Shown here piece by piece: positions 14,152 through 26,700 of a DNA stretch of 64,000 nt. The position numbers were made by a program, and so were the translations under genes. The stretch spans positions 2,294,001 to 2,358,000 of the forward strand of contig NBAZ01000001.1 of the NCBI GenBank assembly GCA_002794735.1. Reading direction: 5' to 3'. Source of the stretch: Pyrrhoderma lamaoense (Eukaryota > Basidiomycota > Agaricomycetes > Hymenochaetales > Hymenochaetaceae). A model generated the notes under the pieces. It made no database searches, was not told the origin of the DNA, and saw only the letters and a list, made by a program, of their open reading frames with translations. Positions within the stretch are counted from its first letter, which is position 1, and every line of letters starts with the position of its first letter.

Positions 14152-17100
14152 ATGACTGCCAGTAGGAGGGAGCCAGTCATCTCAAATTCCTGGTTCAATG
14201 AAAGCGCATTCGACAACACAAGAGAATTCAATGCTTCGGTAGAACTATGGTGTCCAGCGAAGTCTATTGGAAGCACGGCACGCAAGGTTGTTCAAGAGTT
14301 TACTTATCGAGTTTCCCTTCATCAATTAATTATCTGATATTTGCACTTAATATGGTAGAACCACCCCCCGCGTAAGGTGTCAGAAAAGAGGGATTCGATG
14401 AGTACGGCGGAGGAACGGAAGATTCGAGGTCCGTACTTCTAATGTGTACTCTTTCATCCCAGTTCCGGCTAGTTCAAATTTAGTTGAACTAATTCCGTTA
14501 ATCATTTTTCTAAACTAATGTCATTACAGAAAAGCCGAGCTGGTTTCTTCGAAGTGGCTCAAGTGCAGCCTCGACCAAAGAAGGAATTTGGCGGTCGGCT
14601 CGATGCATGTTAGTGGAAGAACAAGAACGTTGCATGCTCAACATATACGTTGAAGTATGCCCTCGGTTTCTTATATAAACTTTTATTGATTAAGTTTTGT
14701 TCCATATGTAGGAAACAATCTTACAGCATTCAATATACGTTCATCTCCTTCGTTGCACTGATGTAAATCACCTTCATATATCGTGAAGAGTTACTGTGGT
14801 TACTAAGGTTATTTTTAGGTCCGACCTGTAGATCGCTCTCTATTCCTTCGTAAAGATTGCCTTAGTATTCACGTAAAGCCGTAAGTGTATTATTTCTACT
14901 AGCATCCCTATAGCTCGTGCTAAAGAGCTTTAATTGAAAGAGGCCAACGGTGGCTTGACTCCAAATCGGAAGATATTATTTATTTGGGTTTCAAGAATTC
15001 GGATTCACTAAATACATGGATTGCACTCATTCGATCATACGCCGTTGCAGAAATATATGGACGAAATCATGCACCTGAGGATGGGGGCTTATATCGAATG
15101 TGGAGACAAGTGCAGATAGTAATTAATCAAGCCCGGAACCTTGGATCAGCCAAGTCTCCCACAGACACTCTTGCGAGTCCAATGCAATCCGATTATGATG
15201 GACCTGGCGAAGGCACTGATATGGAAGTGTCCTGCGAGATTGTGATCAACGAGGTGTCTTGCGCTTGGACGACAGTCAAAAAATGTACGGGGTCTCCTGA
15301 ATGGCATGAGCAATTCAAATTTGATGATCTACCACCTTTTGGTGATATGTTGATTCATGTTTATCGCGAAAAGAAAGTTTCCAAACCTCAGTTGTTAGGA
15401 TCGGCTTCATTCACATTGAATAACTTCCGAAGGGGGGAAACGATTGATGCTTGGTTCCCGTTAGTTTCAACAAATCAATCTGTCGGTGGGACACAGACAG
15501 GGGAAATCAGGTTGAAGATAAGAATTGATGAGTAAGTATCAAAGTTATGAGTATATTGAATTGCTGGAACTCAAATGTACTAGGGAAATTGTCCTTCCCA
15601 AAGAATCATATAAACCAGTTCTTCAGGTAATGTCTTCAATTATACCGGGCCAACATCAATCTTAACTGGTTATTTGTAGTGCATGGCAAAGGGAAATCTT
15701 TTGGACTTGCTTCACACTTTAGAACAGGACATGAAGCTAGAGCATATCGCCGAGCATGTACTAGCAATAGCAGTCTTCCGAAATGTTCTCATGCGGGATC
15801 TATTCGAACTAGTAGAACGCGAAGTTGGTGGAGCTTCATCTTGTAAGTAATGATTTACCTTTAAAATTGATCATCTCAAACTTTATGTTCTAGCTCAAAA
15901 TACTTTATTCCGTGGGAATTCTGTTCTCACAAAAACTATGGAATTGGCTATGAATTGGTTTGGTAGCCAATTCCTGGAGGCTAGTGTAGGACTTTCCGTC
16001 AGGCAACTGATATCAGAAAAAGTTGTCATTGAAGTTGATCCTGTGCGCAGTGGAAGAGGCCCTAAGGAACAAGAAAAAAATGTGGATCTGCTTGTCAACT
16101 GGTGTACCATTTTTTGGAAGAATATCTATGCGGCCCGAGAGGAGTGTCCACAGTGAGCTACCTTTTCATCCTTTACATACTTTCGAGATTAACTTCTACA
16201 GGGAATTGCGCCTATTATTCAGCATGTACGACAAGTGGTAGAAAAGAAGTTTGAGCATGGTCACCCAAATCGTAATCTAAGGTGGCAGAGTGTCTCGGCT
16301 TTCTGTTTTCTGCGCTTTATTGTTCCTGCAATCTTACACCCACATGTTTTTCATATCTGCGAAGGTAGAATCTGCATTGACTTCCCTCATTCGCTACTGA
16401 CCTTCTTACCAAGGCATGCCCCCTCCTCAGATTCAACGCTCACTTACGCTGATCGCCAAAGTATTGCAATCGTTGGCAAACTTAAACTCAGTCCGTGACC
16501 TGTTAGCTGTCGACCAAGGGTGTTTGGCTGATTTACATACATAGACAATTCGGAAAGAGGAGTTCATGAAAGGAGTCAAGACTTTCATGTCAGATAGCCT
16601 TCCAGCTATGACTGACTACATTAAGGAGGTATCTACCCCGCTTTCTGAGCACCGCAAAAGTGCATTATTGCAGAGCAAAATAGAAGATGATCGCCTACAT
16701 ATCATGAATGCTCTCCATGAGAGAAAACCAAACATGCCTACTCTTAATCAGGAAGCCTTACTTTTCCTACCACATCTATTTGATATACCCCGACACCTTG
16801 CGGTGCTAACCTCAGCTGTTGTACGCAGCACGCGATCTCATACCGCTGCGGTCACTTATAACCCTGGCAGCTCCTTGGAACTTTTCGTCAAAAGTTGCCT
16901 CGAAGTCGAGAACCAGGCACTGAAATGTGTTAGTCAGCTCAGGCCCCGCACTCATATAGGACGCCCCTATTCAGCTGAACATACACATCAACAAGCCTTC
17001 TCTCAGGTTGACCTCCCACCTAAACTTGAAAGAAACTCGGACGATACCGGGAAGAAACGTCTGAACTTAAAGATAGGGAGGTCCTTGACTGCTCCGAATA

Positions 17101-17603
17101 CTCCTGATCCCGAGATGCATGAAGAAGACCCTTGGGCAGTGGATGCTTCTGATGTTCATCTTATGCCATCTAGTCCGATATCTGAAGTACCGTCCCGTAA
17201 TACATCCAGAGCGCCAAGCTCAAATATTATCCCCCTAACCGCAACCAACACCCGAAGAAGTGCAAGCCTGGACAAGAACCCTCCTCCTGAGCTCCGTCTT
17301 CGTTCTTGGAAGTCTGGAAGCATGGAAGACAGGAGCTCTTCCCGAATTACGCAGAGCCGTTCGGTGAAGGCAAGAGACGCAAACGTATATTTGGTTTCCT
17401 TCCTAACCCAAGGAAATAGTCACACCCGTTTCTCTCCACTCCTTTTTTTTCAGTTATTTATACCAATCCTGATCCATGTATTTTACATCATACAATTTGT
17501 ATTTCTCCGATGTACTCATTTAATATGTAAAATTAGTAGCTCGATTCATGTTAATAATGATATGAAACCAATGTCGTCAGGAAAGCTGGGAATATGGTGG
17601 TAG
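14152..17603 (+). CDS. Ras GTPase-activating protein with PH, C2 and RasGAP domains
   Basis: Multi-exon gene. Exons 14152-14286, 14359-14428, 14530-14654, 14712-14762, 14819-14880 and 14941-15531 join in phase. A PH domain comes first (RCMLVEEQERCML ... WLDSKSEDIIYLGFK ... WIALIRSYAV). A C2 domain follows (MWRQVQIVINQARNLG ... GSASFTLNNFRRGE). The RasGAP domain carries the arginine finger in TLFRGNS and the FLRFIVPAILHP motif, then LTLIAKVLQSLANL and EEFM. The protein should switch off Ras-like GTPases at membranes, as Bud2/Gap1-type proteins do. The tail is Ser/Pro-rich and disordered. There is one frame break: CPQELRLLF (near 16200) and HVRQVVEKKFEHG (from about 16220) lie in different frames one base apart, inside the RasGAP domain. 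The C-terminus is not settled. The frame reads to 17603, but an intron from about 17384 with acceptor near 17580 would move the stop into the AP-2 alpha 3' end. Confidence 0.9.
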
Positions 17604-17645
17604 AGGTATGGGTATCGACAAAGATAAGATAATTCATCTGTACAA

Positions 17646-20600
17646 TCAGTTATTTTGTGCCTTTAATGGCCTAACAATCAACTGCAACACTTCTGCAGCT
17701 ACTTCTTCAGAAGTACTACGCACGGTTAATCGACATAGCTGAAATGAAAGACGTTTAATAATCTTGAAACATCTTTAATATTACAGACCACTTACCTTTG
17801 CTTCGCGGTTTGGCTCTAATCGAAGCAAGCAACCTACTTTGCCTGCACCTGTAGTGTGTAATACTCCGGCTCCGACAACATTCAACGGGTTAGGGTCGAC
17901 TTCTTCAAGAACGTCAAAGCAGTGCCCGGATATGACTGCCTTATTTCGCGCAGTATCGACTTGCCCAGAGCTATCAAGTAAAATAGGGAAAACAAGCTGC
18001 GCCTCCCTAGGTGGCCCACCTATTATTTTCCACCTTTCGAAGAAGTCCGACGGCCCAAGCTTTACGGGTTCAAAGAATTTTGTAGTAACCACTGGAAGTC
18101 GGACAGTAACGGTTTGATGTGAACCTGCCAAGAACGACACACTCAAAAGTGGGGATTGCGAGAACATCTTTTTGCATTCTACATTCAGAAGTTGTTGCAC
18201 CTGAGTACGAGGAGCTATGGTACTAGGCGGCATCTTTAAAAACGAAATTGAAAGAGTTTCCGGATCATGAACATGTAGAGTCGCGGTAAAAGACGTGAGT
18301 GGCGCAGACATCTTGTTCCCAATAAACACCGCCAGTCGCCCTTCATGGCTATGGTACTCTGACTTGATACCCATTTGGATTTGCACATCTTCGTAAAGTA
18401 CACCTTCACGAGCATAACAAAGTTTCTCATACCATCGGTCGACATTTGGATTATGAGTGATGGGTGGAATGGGGGGTTTAACTTCTGTAGATTCTAACTT
18501 TAGCTCACTTCCGGCAGTGAGATCCAGTCCTCGGAGCGAGTTCATAATATCATTGTCGTCACTTTGACCGGCGGGCGTAGTACCATTTCCATTTGTTTCC
18601 GATGCTCCGATAGTCCCCCTTCTGACCGTCTTTTGTCGGAGCAGTTCTCGATCTATGTTCGCCTCTTTACCGCCATGGATCCAGGTTCGTTTATCTTCTG
18701 TATCTCCGAGCTTTCTGTTAAGACGGCCAAGAAGTGCTGATTCGCGTGCGGGGAATGGTGGCATTTCCTCACAAACATTTTGTAGCAACTCATCGTCTTC
18801 GGGTCTTGACGACAGTGCAAAGTACTCACAGGCACGCTGCTGGAGGTCAGAATCGAGCACATGTCTATATCGCTCGAACACTGCAACTAGATGCGCTTTA
18901 ATCTCGGGGAAAACATTAACCCATTTTATATATGTGGAGAGTAAAAGGGCCCGTGTGGGGGCGGAGCAAAATTGAGATTTGCTGTGCAGAATCATAAATT
19001 GTTCTGAAGGGCTATAACCGGGTTCGTTCGCAATCAGATGTCCATACTCTCCGAGAATATACCCTGTGATTTTGTCAGATCACCATCGAGTAGTAGATCC
19101 AGAAACTTCATTACCTCCAACCTTAATTAAGCTCTCATGACTAGATGGTGAACGTAGATGCTGGAAAACAACTTTAGCAGCATAAACTTGCAGATCTTCT
19201 GTGTTTGTGATGATTTGAACTACGCGGTACCAGACCTCATCACCAACGTGATCTCCCGCTGCGCTTATTAATTGCAGTATAGTATCGACATACCACTTAT
19301 AAGAGGTGGAGTACTTCTCCGTTAAAATGGCAATTTTTAGAACCATCTCTTCTCTCAAACCATAATCCGCCACTTTTAAGTACTGCAAAAGTTCCCCTAC
19401 AATCAATTCGGCGTTATCAACATCACACATACTATAGAGTAGATCCAGTGCTCGTCGTCTGACACTGATATCCTTATCCCTCAACGATAATATGATAGTT
19501 CCCTGATGTTTCTTGATAGAATCTAGTGATTCAGCTCGAGCTGCCAGATGAGCCATGGTGTCAAGACCCAGATATCGAACATTTGTCTCTTTGGAGCTGA
19601 TAAACCGAGCCAATAGAACAGCGGCTGTCCCAACAAGAGGAGAGTTCGTGTCTATATGGATTGCGAGACTAATTGCTTCGAAAAGGATAGCATTCTGAGC
19701 ATTATTGTGTTGTACATTGCGAGACTGCTCCGCTGAGTTATTCATAATTGTTTGTAGTACTTGATGCAGAACAGTGTTTATTGACGGATCCTCTAAAGAT
19801 AAAAAAAAGTAAACCCCTGGCACTTTAAATCCGTATGATCACACATACCAGATGGTGGATAATATTGAAGAAGTCTTAGGAGTTTTACTTGCAACCATGG
19901 TGATGGAACTTTGTAATAGGCATACGTTGCTGAATATTCCCTCTCGATCACGAGCTAAAGAGCTTATTAGCAGTGATAAGTCAAAGAATTCTAGAGACTC
20001 ACTCGGTAGAGTCTGTCGACAGCTTTTTGGTAGCACACTGCATAGATATCAAGGTGATCCTGCGCCATTGCCATGATTAAGCTCGTAACACAATTCACAA
20101 CTCCCTATATACTGGTATGTGAGTTACTATAATATATAGTGATGTGAGGACACTCACTAAGTCCATATCATCCATTATTGCTACTATTCTTAAAGCCCAT
20201 TCAGCAGCAGGAATGACGTCGGGATGCTTCCTATATAGCCTAAGTAGTGTTAATGCCGCTTTCTTTTTCACCATACTTTGTGATGTTCTATATACAGATA
20301 GGATTAATAACTTTCAAGTTCAAACGCATACTAGAAGTGTCGTACGGTGAGATGAGAAGCCTATGGACATCTTCAGCTAAGGCTTCTGCCATTTCTTGAC
20401 CCCCCACATTTGCTATTGCATGAAGTGCCAAACAGTTGTTAATCTCATTATTATCATCCAGATCCTTCTTTATCGAATTCACAACCAGTCTTAAGAAATC
20501 CGAGTTTTCATGCATCAATAGAGTTACAGCAAGATAACCCTATTTGAGTTTAAGTTTGAAAGTTAATTAGGTAGTAGAATATAGTAATGTCTGTTACTCA

Positions 20601-21042
20601 CAATCTGTTTCTCGCTGTACTTGTGACTAGAGATGAGGTTCACAGCTTCCATATGTCCTACGTCAACTTTATATCCAAGAATATAGGTAAATATGATTTT
20701 CGAGACGTATCTAATGAGAAATATTTAGTAACTTTAAGCAGGCATAATGAAGCTGTTTTAGAACACACTTCTTTTTTTGATATCCATCCAAGTTACCATC
20801 TAATGTTTGGCAAGGTTAGAAGGAGGTATCACCGGATACACTGACCGAGACCATACCCTTGAACTTCTTTCTTATATTTGCCATTTCCTTGTTTATCCTT
20901 TTCTCTTCCAATTCCCGTACTCGAGCACCCCGGATATCCGCTATAAACTAGTTCATATTTTCGGCATTTGAACTGTAAGCAGAATACATGAATTCTCGTA
21001 CAATAATCTCACCTGCGTCAGCCCACGCATCGTTGTAGCCAT
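17646..21042 (-). CDS. APL3: AP-2 complex subunit alpha (alpha-adaptin)
   Basis: Large subunit of the clathrin adaptor AP-2, which selects cargo for endocytosis at the plasma membrane. The start at 21042 gives [19 protein letters not shown] and then [18 protein letters not shown], the classic alpha-adaptin N-terminus. The HEAT-like trunk follows with [49 protein letters not shown] and [16 protein letters not shown], then [17 protein letters not shown]. The hinge is acidic and Ser/Gly-rich. The appendage comprises the sandwich and the platform ([20 protein letters not shown]). The last exon (about 17646-17738) ends [11 protein letters not shown]. Several introns of 45-60 nt interrupt it. For example, one at about 19045-19097 separates KVGG from YILGEYG. 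I found no frame break. It is convergent with the RasGAP gene, with at most tens of bases between the 3' ends. Confidence 0.96.
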
Positions 21043-21383
21043 GACTATAGACAACTAGCGGCTGGTATTCCAGCAATAGCTATGAGGAGATATGGTCACT
21101 TCGTAAAGTGAGCGTGCCTTCGCGACGAAGGGGGTCCTGAACGGATACTGGTAGCTATATCCGGTCACAAATTCGGTGAAGGATGTACACACTCGTGACA
21201 TTATCAGCAACCGTACTATAATGATTACGATTGTAATTGTAATTACAAATTGAATAAATGTACTTGTAATTATGTAATTAATCACCTACCACTTTGTATA
21301 CTTAATGTGGTACCGTACCAGTTACCCAACGACGTCATACATGTAGGTGCTGGCTGCTGGACACCATATCTCATACGCCTCAC
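21043..21383. promoter_or_regulatory. Divergent promoter, AP-2 alpha / DysF gene
   Basis: A 341-base spacer between two divergent starts, so it must hold both promoters. The stretch 21217-21290 is very AT-rich and nearly self-complementary. TGTAATTACA-like words occur twice (near 21236 and 21265), giving a paired TAATTAC / GTAATTA motif. Such palindromic AT words could bind a homeodomain-type regulator, but that is inference. Confidence 0.4.
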
Positions 21384-22694
21384 ATGTCCGAAAACTTACT
21401 ATACCCTCCCCTTCCAGAACCTGGAAATCTTGACGAGTCTGCTCTTGCTCAGCGAAATTTCTCTGAACGGGAACAAGCCTCAAGGTCTTGGCGGCGTCTG
21501 TTGCCATCCCGTTCTTCAAAAATCACTCTCCTTAAGAGGCGAAACAGCCTTCTCAGCCTTGACTCCTCGAGTTCAGAGTCTAATTCTAATATTCCAGGTA
21601 CTTAAAATAACTACTTTTACTGAACCTCGTTAAGAGACCACCTTCAATTAACATCAGGTGTTTCCCATAATGTGGCGGATGAGTCCCTTCAAGACGTCTC
21701 TACTGGAGCCAGATCTTCCCTAAGAGTGTCTCGTATATCTTTGGGAGACCTTTACGAAGACGACCCTACAAAAGAGCAACATCTGTATCGCTGGGTTATG
21801 GTATACGAGAATCAAAGAGGGTAAAATAGTTTTATACAAAAAATCAGGATCTCTCTGATACGTCCACAGATTTTCTCTATTCTCTACACCAAAATACTCT
21901 AGCCGGTCACTCTTACCTAAGGATCCTCCTCCATTTTCTGTCGTATCTTCCTCTTACTCCTTAATTAATGGCCGGCCTGCGGACAGCATCAGCAAATCAA
22001 AACAACCAAATGTATGTCTTTCAGACTTCCCACTCCCAGATGGAAATTGGAGGTGGGCTAGCAAAGACTGGATGATTGACATGCGCGACGACACGATCCA
22101 ATATGATGGTTTTGAATATAACTGGCGATTCCAAGCTAAGAAATGGCGTCCCCGGGCGGGACATCTCAACTCTGGGGGCTGGGTCCGCAGGCGCCGTTGG
22201 ATACGCCTGATGGAAAGACCGCCTCTAAGCGCCTTGAAGAAAGAAAAACAATATGAACTTGAAATTGTAGACACCTCAAAAGGTACCATTCACCGCCCCC
22301 AGCTCATTGCTGACGAAGTTTGGCTTGGAAAAGAAGATGACTGGGAACGTCTACATAAATTTCTATTATCATTGGGACGAGATGGACGTATATTAGAGGT
22401 CTGGAAAGACTGGATGACCTATGGAAACTTTGATAAATCGATGCGAGACAACATCTCTCGAGTGTTTTGCACACATGTCAGTTGATCTACCCTTACTCTG
22501 CTACTTGTTATGACCCTAACGATCTACTTTAGGCTTCGGATATCCTGAATCTACTAATATACCCTGCATCGAGAGTTTCCTTGCTTGCCATAGTTTGCAA
22601 GGCCCAATTGCTTACAAAATCCGAGATTATGGATCTAGTTAAGAATTCTACATCGATTATTGATACCACACAACTCAAAGATATAATTGGATGA
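21384..22694 (+). CDS. DysF-domain (peroxin/dysferlin type) protein
   Basis: At least four exons. The start at 21384 gives MSENLLYPPLPEPGNL with a Ser/Arg-rich N-terminus. The DysF domain then reads LYRWVMVYENQRG, splices to FSLFSTPKYSSRSLLPKDP, continues to WRWASKDWMIDM and the conserved EYNWRFQAKKWRPRAG with WVRRRRWIRLMERPP. These are the paired DysFN/DysFC signatures shared by Pex23/24/30-type peroxins, Spo73 and Mug65. I see no transmembrane helix, unlike the peroxins, so a soluble Spo73/Mug65-like role in membrane shaping is more likely. The last exon begins after an intron at about 22475 and ends STSIIDTTQLKDIIG at 22694. Phases agree across the three introns I resolved. Confidence 0.85.
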
Positions 22695-23051
22695 TCTAGG
22701 ACGGGGAGCAAAGTGACCAGAGGACTTTGCTGGAGTTTCGTGTATTTATGGAAATTTTCTAATAATTGTTGTAATATAATAATTTTTTGAAGTCTGCTAA
22801 GAATAGTAGCAGAATTTTAATAATGAGCTATTTTTACATTTCTGATATTATATTTGTAAATACAGCGCACACTACAAATTTCAGAAGAAATCGTGTAGTC
22901 CGAAGATGCCAGTGGATTTGATCCACGTGAATAAGATTCCTGGTGCTTGCATGGCTATTAGCATGTGTTTCTTAGCTGGTGGCAGTACTATACACATAAT
23001 TCTTGGCCGTGACATGCGAAGCCCCGAGTAGCAACATCTATTCCTTACTTC
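22695..23051. other. Intergenic region upstream of TMEM135-like gene
   Basis: About 360 bases between two plus-strand genes. The first half (22740-22870) is AT-rich with ATAATAATTTTTTG-type tracts, consistent with the 3' untranslated region and polyadenylation signals of the DysF gene. The second half is the presumed promoter of the next gene. I see no gene in it. Confidence 0.35.
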
Positions 23052-25034
23052 ATGCCACCGAAGGTCACACCAGATTCCTCTTTGTCATGGCAAACCTTAT
23101 CTGCTTTGATGCTTCCCCGCTATGTCCAAAACTTGAAAAGTGATCACCCTTTACGGATTGCTTTACGAACATACACCCTCTCACTCTCGCTTTCTCTCGG
23201 TCCGGCTCTTTTGCAACTACTCCTACAAGGAAAGAAAAGAGGCAAGTCATGGGAGCGCTTGCTCACTACACTGAAAAAGGAGTTGAGTCCGTCTGGGTTT
23301 GCTTTTGCGATGACAACCGCCATAGGTGGTGCTGCTGGGATTGAGCATTACTGGAAAAAAGCACAGTATTCTGATGATCATGATCACGTTAAGCACCAGC
23401 AAAGCAAAGGGAGGGAGAGCGTCTATCAACAGATGAAGAATATTATTAAAAAGCAAAGATTCAGTGCCATACAGCGAACGTTTCTCTGTAATATGTTCAC
23501 TACAATGATTGCTATCACACTCCTTCAGAGCCGGCGACGTTCCTCACAAACATACAAAGCTAGTATACCTCTTGCGGTACCTATGTCTCCCCCACGAAAT
23601 CCTGCTGACAAGAAAGCATCTGCAACACTAGACTTGACTCTGTTGTTGCTAGTTCGAGCTCTTGATTCTTTCGTCCAGGGCCTCTTCCTTCAAAAAAGTA
23701 AAGATCAAATCGCTTCAAGTAACATAGACGACGATAGACAAAAGAGTAAACTCTTGCGGCAGAGAGCAGCCATACTCACTGACAAACTCGATGCCTTTAT
23801 TTTTTGGGCAGCTTCTGCAAGGTTCGATTACTTTTTATTGAAAAGGCTAACAGAGTTCATGTATCGGCATTCCACAGGATTATGTGGTGTTTCTTCTATC
23901 TCCCAGAAAGGTATTTGACCCATCATTCAGTAGTCTAACTCGGGATGATTGATATGCTGTACCTTCTCATAATCTCAGGCTACCTTACAACTACGTGAAA
24001 TGGTATGAGATTGCGAACAAACCTTATAAATTTATCAAATGCTAACTGAACCTCAGGATCGGTGCATTAGCAAATGTCGATAAACGACTGCTGGAAGCAT
24101 TACGAGGTCTTCGCAATGGCACCTGGGCATATGGAAAAGAAACATCTCATGAGCTACTTATCCCTTTAGCAACGGAGCTAGGGTATCCATCTTCTTGGGG
24201 TGACACATTGCATGTACCTGCTCATGGAAGATACGCCAGTGATAGATGGAAAGCACTTGGTCTATCAGGAAGAGATGATATTGGCGGCATTCCGTGCCAA
24301 CTCGTTCATGGCAATGTAGGTAGCACTCTGATACCCGGTGGAGTCGGTGCAAGTTGTACAGCAAATGCTTTGGTCCGAGGAACTCTAGGATTTCTTGAAG
24401 CTGCTGCTATATATGCACCTGTAAGTCATAAGTATAGAGCTTAACTACATTCACACCTAAAAATAATTTAAATATCTCAGGTACACTTCATGCCGATACT
24501 TTTATCCAAACCGAATGGACTATTTCAAATTCATGTTTTGAAAAAGGCTCTTTCTGCCTTGTTCCGCTCATCTTTGTTCCTATCAGTTTTTATCTCATCT
24601 ATCTGGTCTGCTGTTTGCTTTTCCCGTACACTAGTCATTCCGAAGTTATTTCCTCGTTTATCTCATAATTTTATTGATGGACCGTATGGATGTGTACTAG
24701 CTGGATGCTTAGTCTGTGGAGGGAGTATATGGATAGAACAGGGAAAACGACGTGGAGAAATAGCCTTATATGTTCTTCCTAGAGCCTTACGAACGATTCT
24801 AGAGGATTCGTGGTTGAAAAGTGGATCTAGGAGTTTGATTCTCTTGGAAAGGCGAGTACAATATGAGTAGCGAAGGCCAATTCCAACTAACGCGGGGTTA
24901 TCCTCTTTAGACTAACATTTGTACTATCGTTGTCCTCTATCATGACGGCTGCTCGTCATTACCCAGAGACATTGCGTGGGCTGAGCCGCTGGGCGGCACT
25001 GTTTGTTTTAGATGGAATGAAGAGAAAATATTAA
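23052..25034 (+). CDS. TMEM135-like multi-pass membrane protein
   Basis: Six exons: 23052-23821, 23878-23910, 23979-24002, 24057-24420, 24481-24851 and 24911-25034. The protein has hydrophobic helices near LRTYTLSLSLSLGPALLQLL, SGFAFAMTTAIGGAAGIEHY and FLCNMFTTMIAITLLQS. The TMEM135 motif IMWCFFYLPERLPYNYVKWI is produced only after splicing. The second half has the internal repeat of these Tim17-like proteins: CQLVHGNVGSTLIPGG, then FMPILLSKPNGLFQIHVLKK and the FIDGPYGCVLAGCLVCGGS glycine-rich helix. Animal TMEM135 acts in peroxisome/mitochondria lipid handling. The fungal role is less known. The last intron uses a GC donor (gcgagt at 24852) and ends in AG. With it the final exon reads LTFVLSLSSIMTAARHYPET and finishes VLDGMKRKY. 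Without it, translation stops 21 nt downstream. Confidence 0.88.
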
Positions 25035-25067
25035 TTTTTTCACGTAATTTCCCCGCTGCTTTTAAGT

Positions 25068-26507
25068 TTACCCCTTCCATGTATGCAATGTATGGTCATA
25101 GAATGAGCAACTCGCAATCAGACTACTTCCAGTGTTACTTTTCGGCTTGTAAGACCAGTCTACGCCATAAGCTAGACTTTCATGTTCGTCAAATCGCTTG
25201 ACAACTTCCCATTCATTGTCACCATGCAAACTAGATGTCGCCACCCCACCAATGACGGACGATGCAAGGCGGACTACTTTGAACCCGTCGTGCATACAGG
25301 CTACCAGAAGGTCCGTTGATCTTCTTGCATCTGGATGCCATTTCACTCTCCAAGCTCCGCCGCCAACATCTACCTCAACCATTGGTCGATTAAATTTGCG
25401 CACGTCGATTATCCGTACTCTAGAATCATAACTACCAACTGCTATGATATTCTCGCAGTAGGGATGACTCTGAATCGATGTTACACCGGCATCAAATCTA
25501 CGAACCTTCTTAGTTTCTGGGGAATTAGGGGCGGTGTACTATTGACCCTACCTTTTATTCACTAAAGTAGGCGAAACTGGGTTTTGTCGTACGTCCCATG
25601 CTTTCAGTTTAAGATCATCTCCCCCTAAGGCAGAGTCTTACTACCTTGTATAATCCAATCAGAACGAATTAGAACGAACCGCACCTGAATAAACGACATT
25701 TGAATCCCAGTAGTTCCATGCAGTTATCCATGGTTCGAAATCGTGAGCGTGCCATGTTAAGGTTTCCGAATAAGACCCGCTTGAGTCCGGTTTTAAGACA
25801 GACAGAGAACCATCAGAACAGGAGACAGCTATCGAGCCGACAGTACTAAACTTCCAGTTCTCTAAACCAAAGTTTAAATTTATTTATTGCATGAGCTTAC
25901 TTTGGAGTACGTCTATTTGACCAATCAAGTGACAAGCAAAGTGTAGATTCTGGTCGGCATTGAATTTTTTGCACCTCTTGAAGTTGCACCTTTCTAGTGA
26001 ATGAGTCAAGCTACCCGGAGAATAGGACTATATGCTTGCTTACTTCTGTACTTAATTTCTGAAGAGTTATGTGTCCCTCAGAGTCTGCTATGGCGAGAAC
26101 ATTAGAGAACGGAGACCTGGTGTTTATTTCTGAGTTCACAAGGATTTATATAATCATGAAATTGCATTTCAGTACCATTTCATATCCAGAACGGCTGGGA
26201 GGTTGATTTCTTGCAAGACGTCTCTTTAAGATAGTAAGTATAAGTAGGGGGCCATAAGCTACATATTTAGCAGCTAGTCATCATACAAGCTTTCATCTTC
26301 CTCATTCTCTGTTACTCGCATCAGTATACATTTACCAATTCTATGCCGGGAAGAAGCTTGAGTTTCAAGTTCTACACTGCCATCCGCATTTGTATTCAGT
26401 GACTCGTTTTGCAAGATTTTATATGTTCCGCAAGCGAGGATATCTTCATACCCTAAGGCTGGGCAAAACTCTACCGAATCCGCAGGGAATCCAGTATCAA
26501 AAATCAT
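25068..26507 (-). CDS. DPH7: Diphthine methyltransferase DPH7, WD40 repeat protein
   Basis: DPH7 removes a methyl group from the methylated diphthine intermediate on elongation factor 2, the step before the final amidation to diphthamide. The last exon (25068-25403) contains GGGAWRVKWHP, then DLLVACMHDGFKVVRLAS and the ESLAYGVDWSYKPK segment, all typical of this WD40 family, and ends FYDHTLHTWKG. The first exon starts at 26507 with MIFDTGFPADSVEFCP and GYEDILACGTYKI, the usual opening blade. Between them are several short exons interrupted by introns (around 25550-26270) whose borders I did not fix. The start codon at 26507 has no better upstream alternative. It is convergent with the TMEM135-like gene, with 33 bases between stops. 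Confidence 0.88.
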
Positions 26508-26700
26508 TCCGAAAAAAGTACTGAGAATATGACCGGAAGCAAGCTTAAGACAATTACTAGCGCGTGCACAGTCAGGGACTGCTACTAAAATTGGCCGTCA
26601 TGATCATCAAAGACGCGCTGAACTAAATGAACGCGTAAACGACATTGCATTTACATTCAACTAAACCCCTAGCCCCCTAGCGTCATTTGAGTCAACAGTC

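Noticed and set aside
25730..25760. GGTTCGAAATC, similar to a tRNA B box
   Set aside because: It lies within a DPH7 exon and no cloverleaf can be drawn around it.
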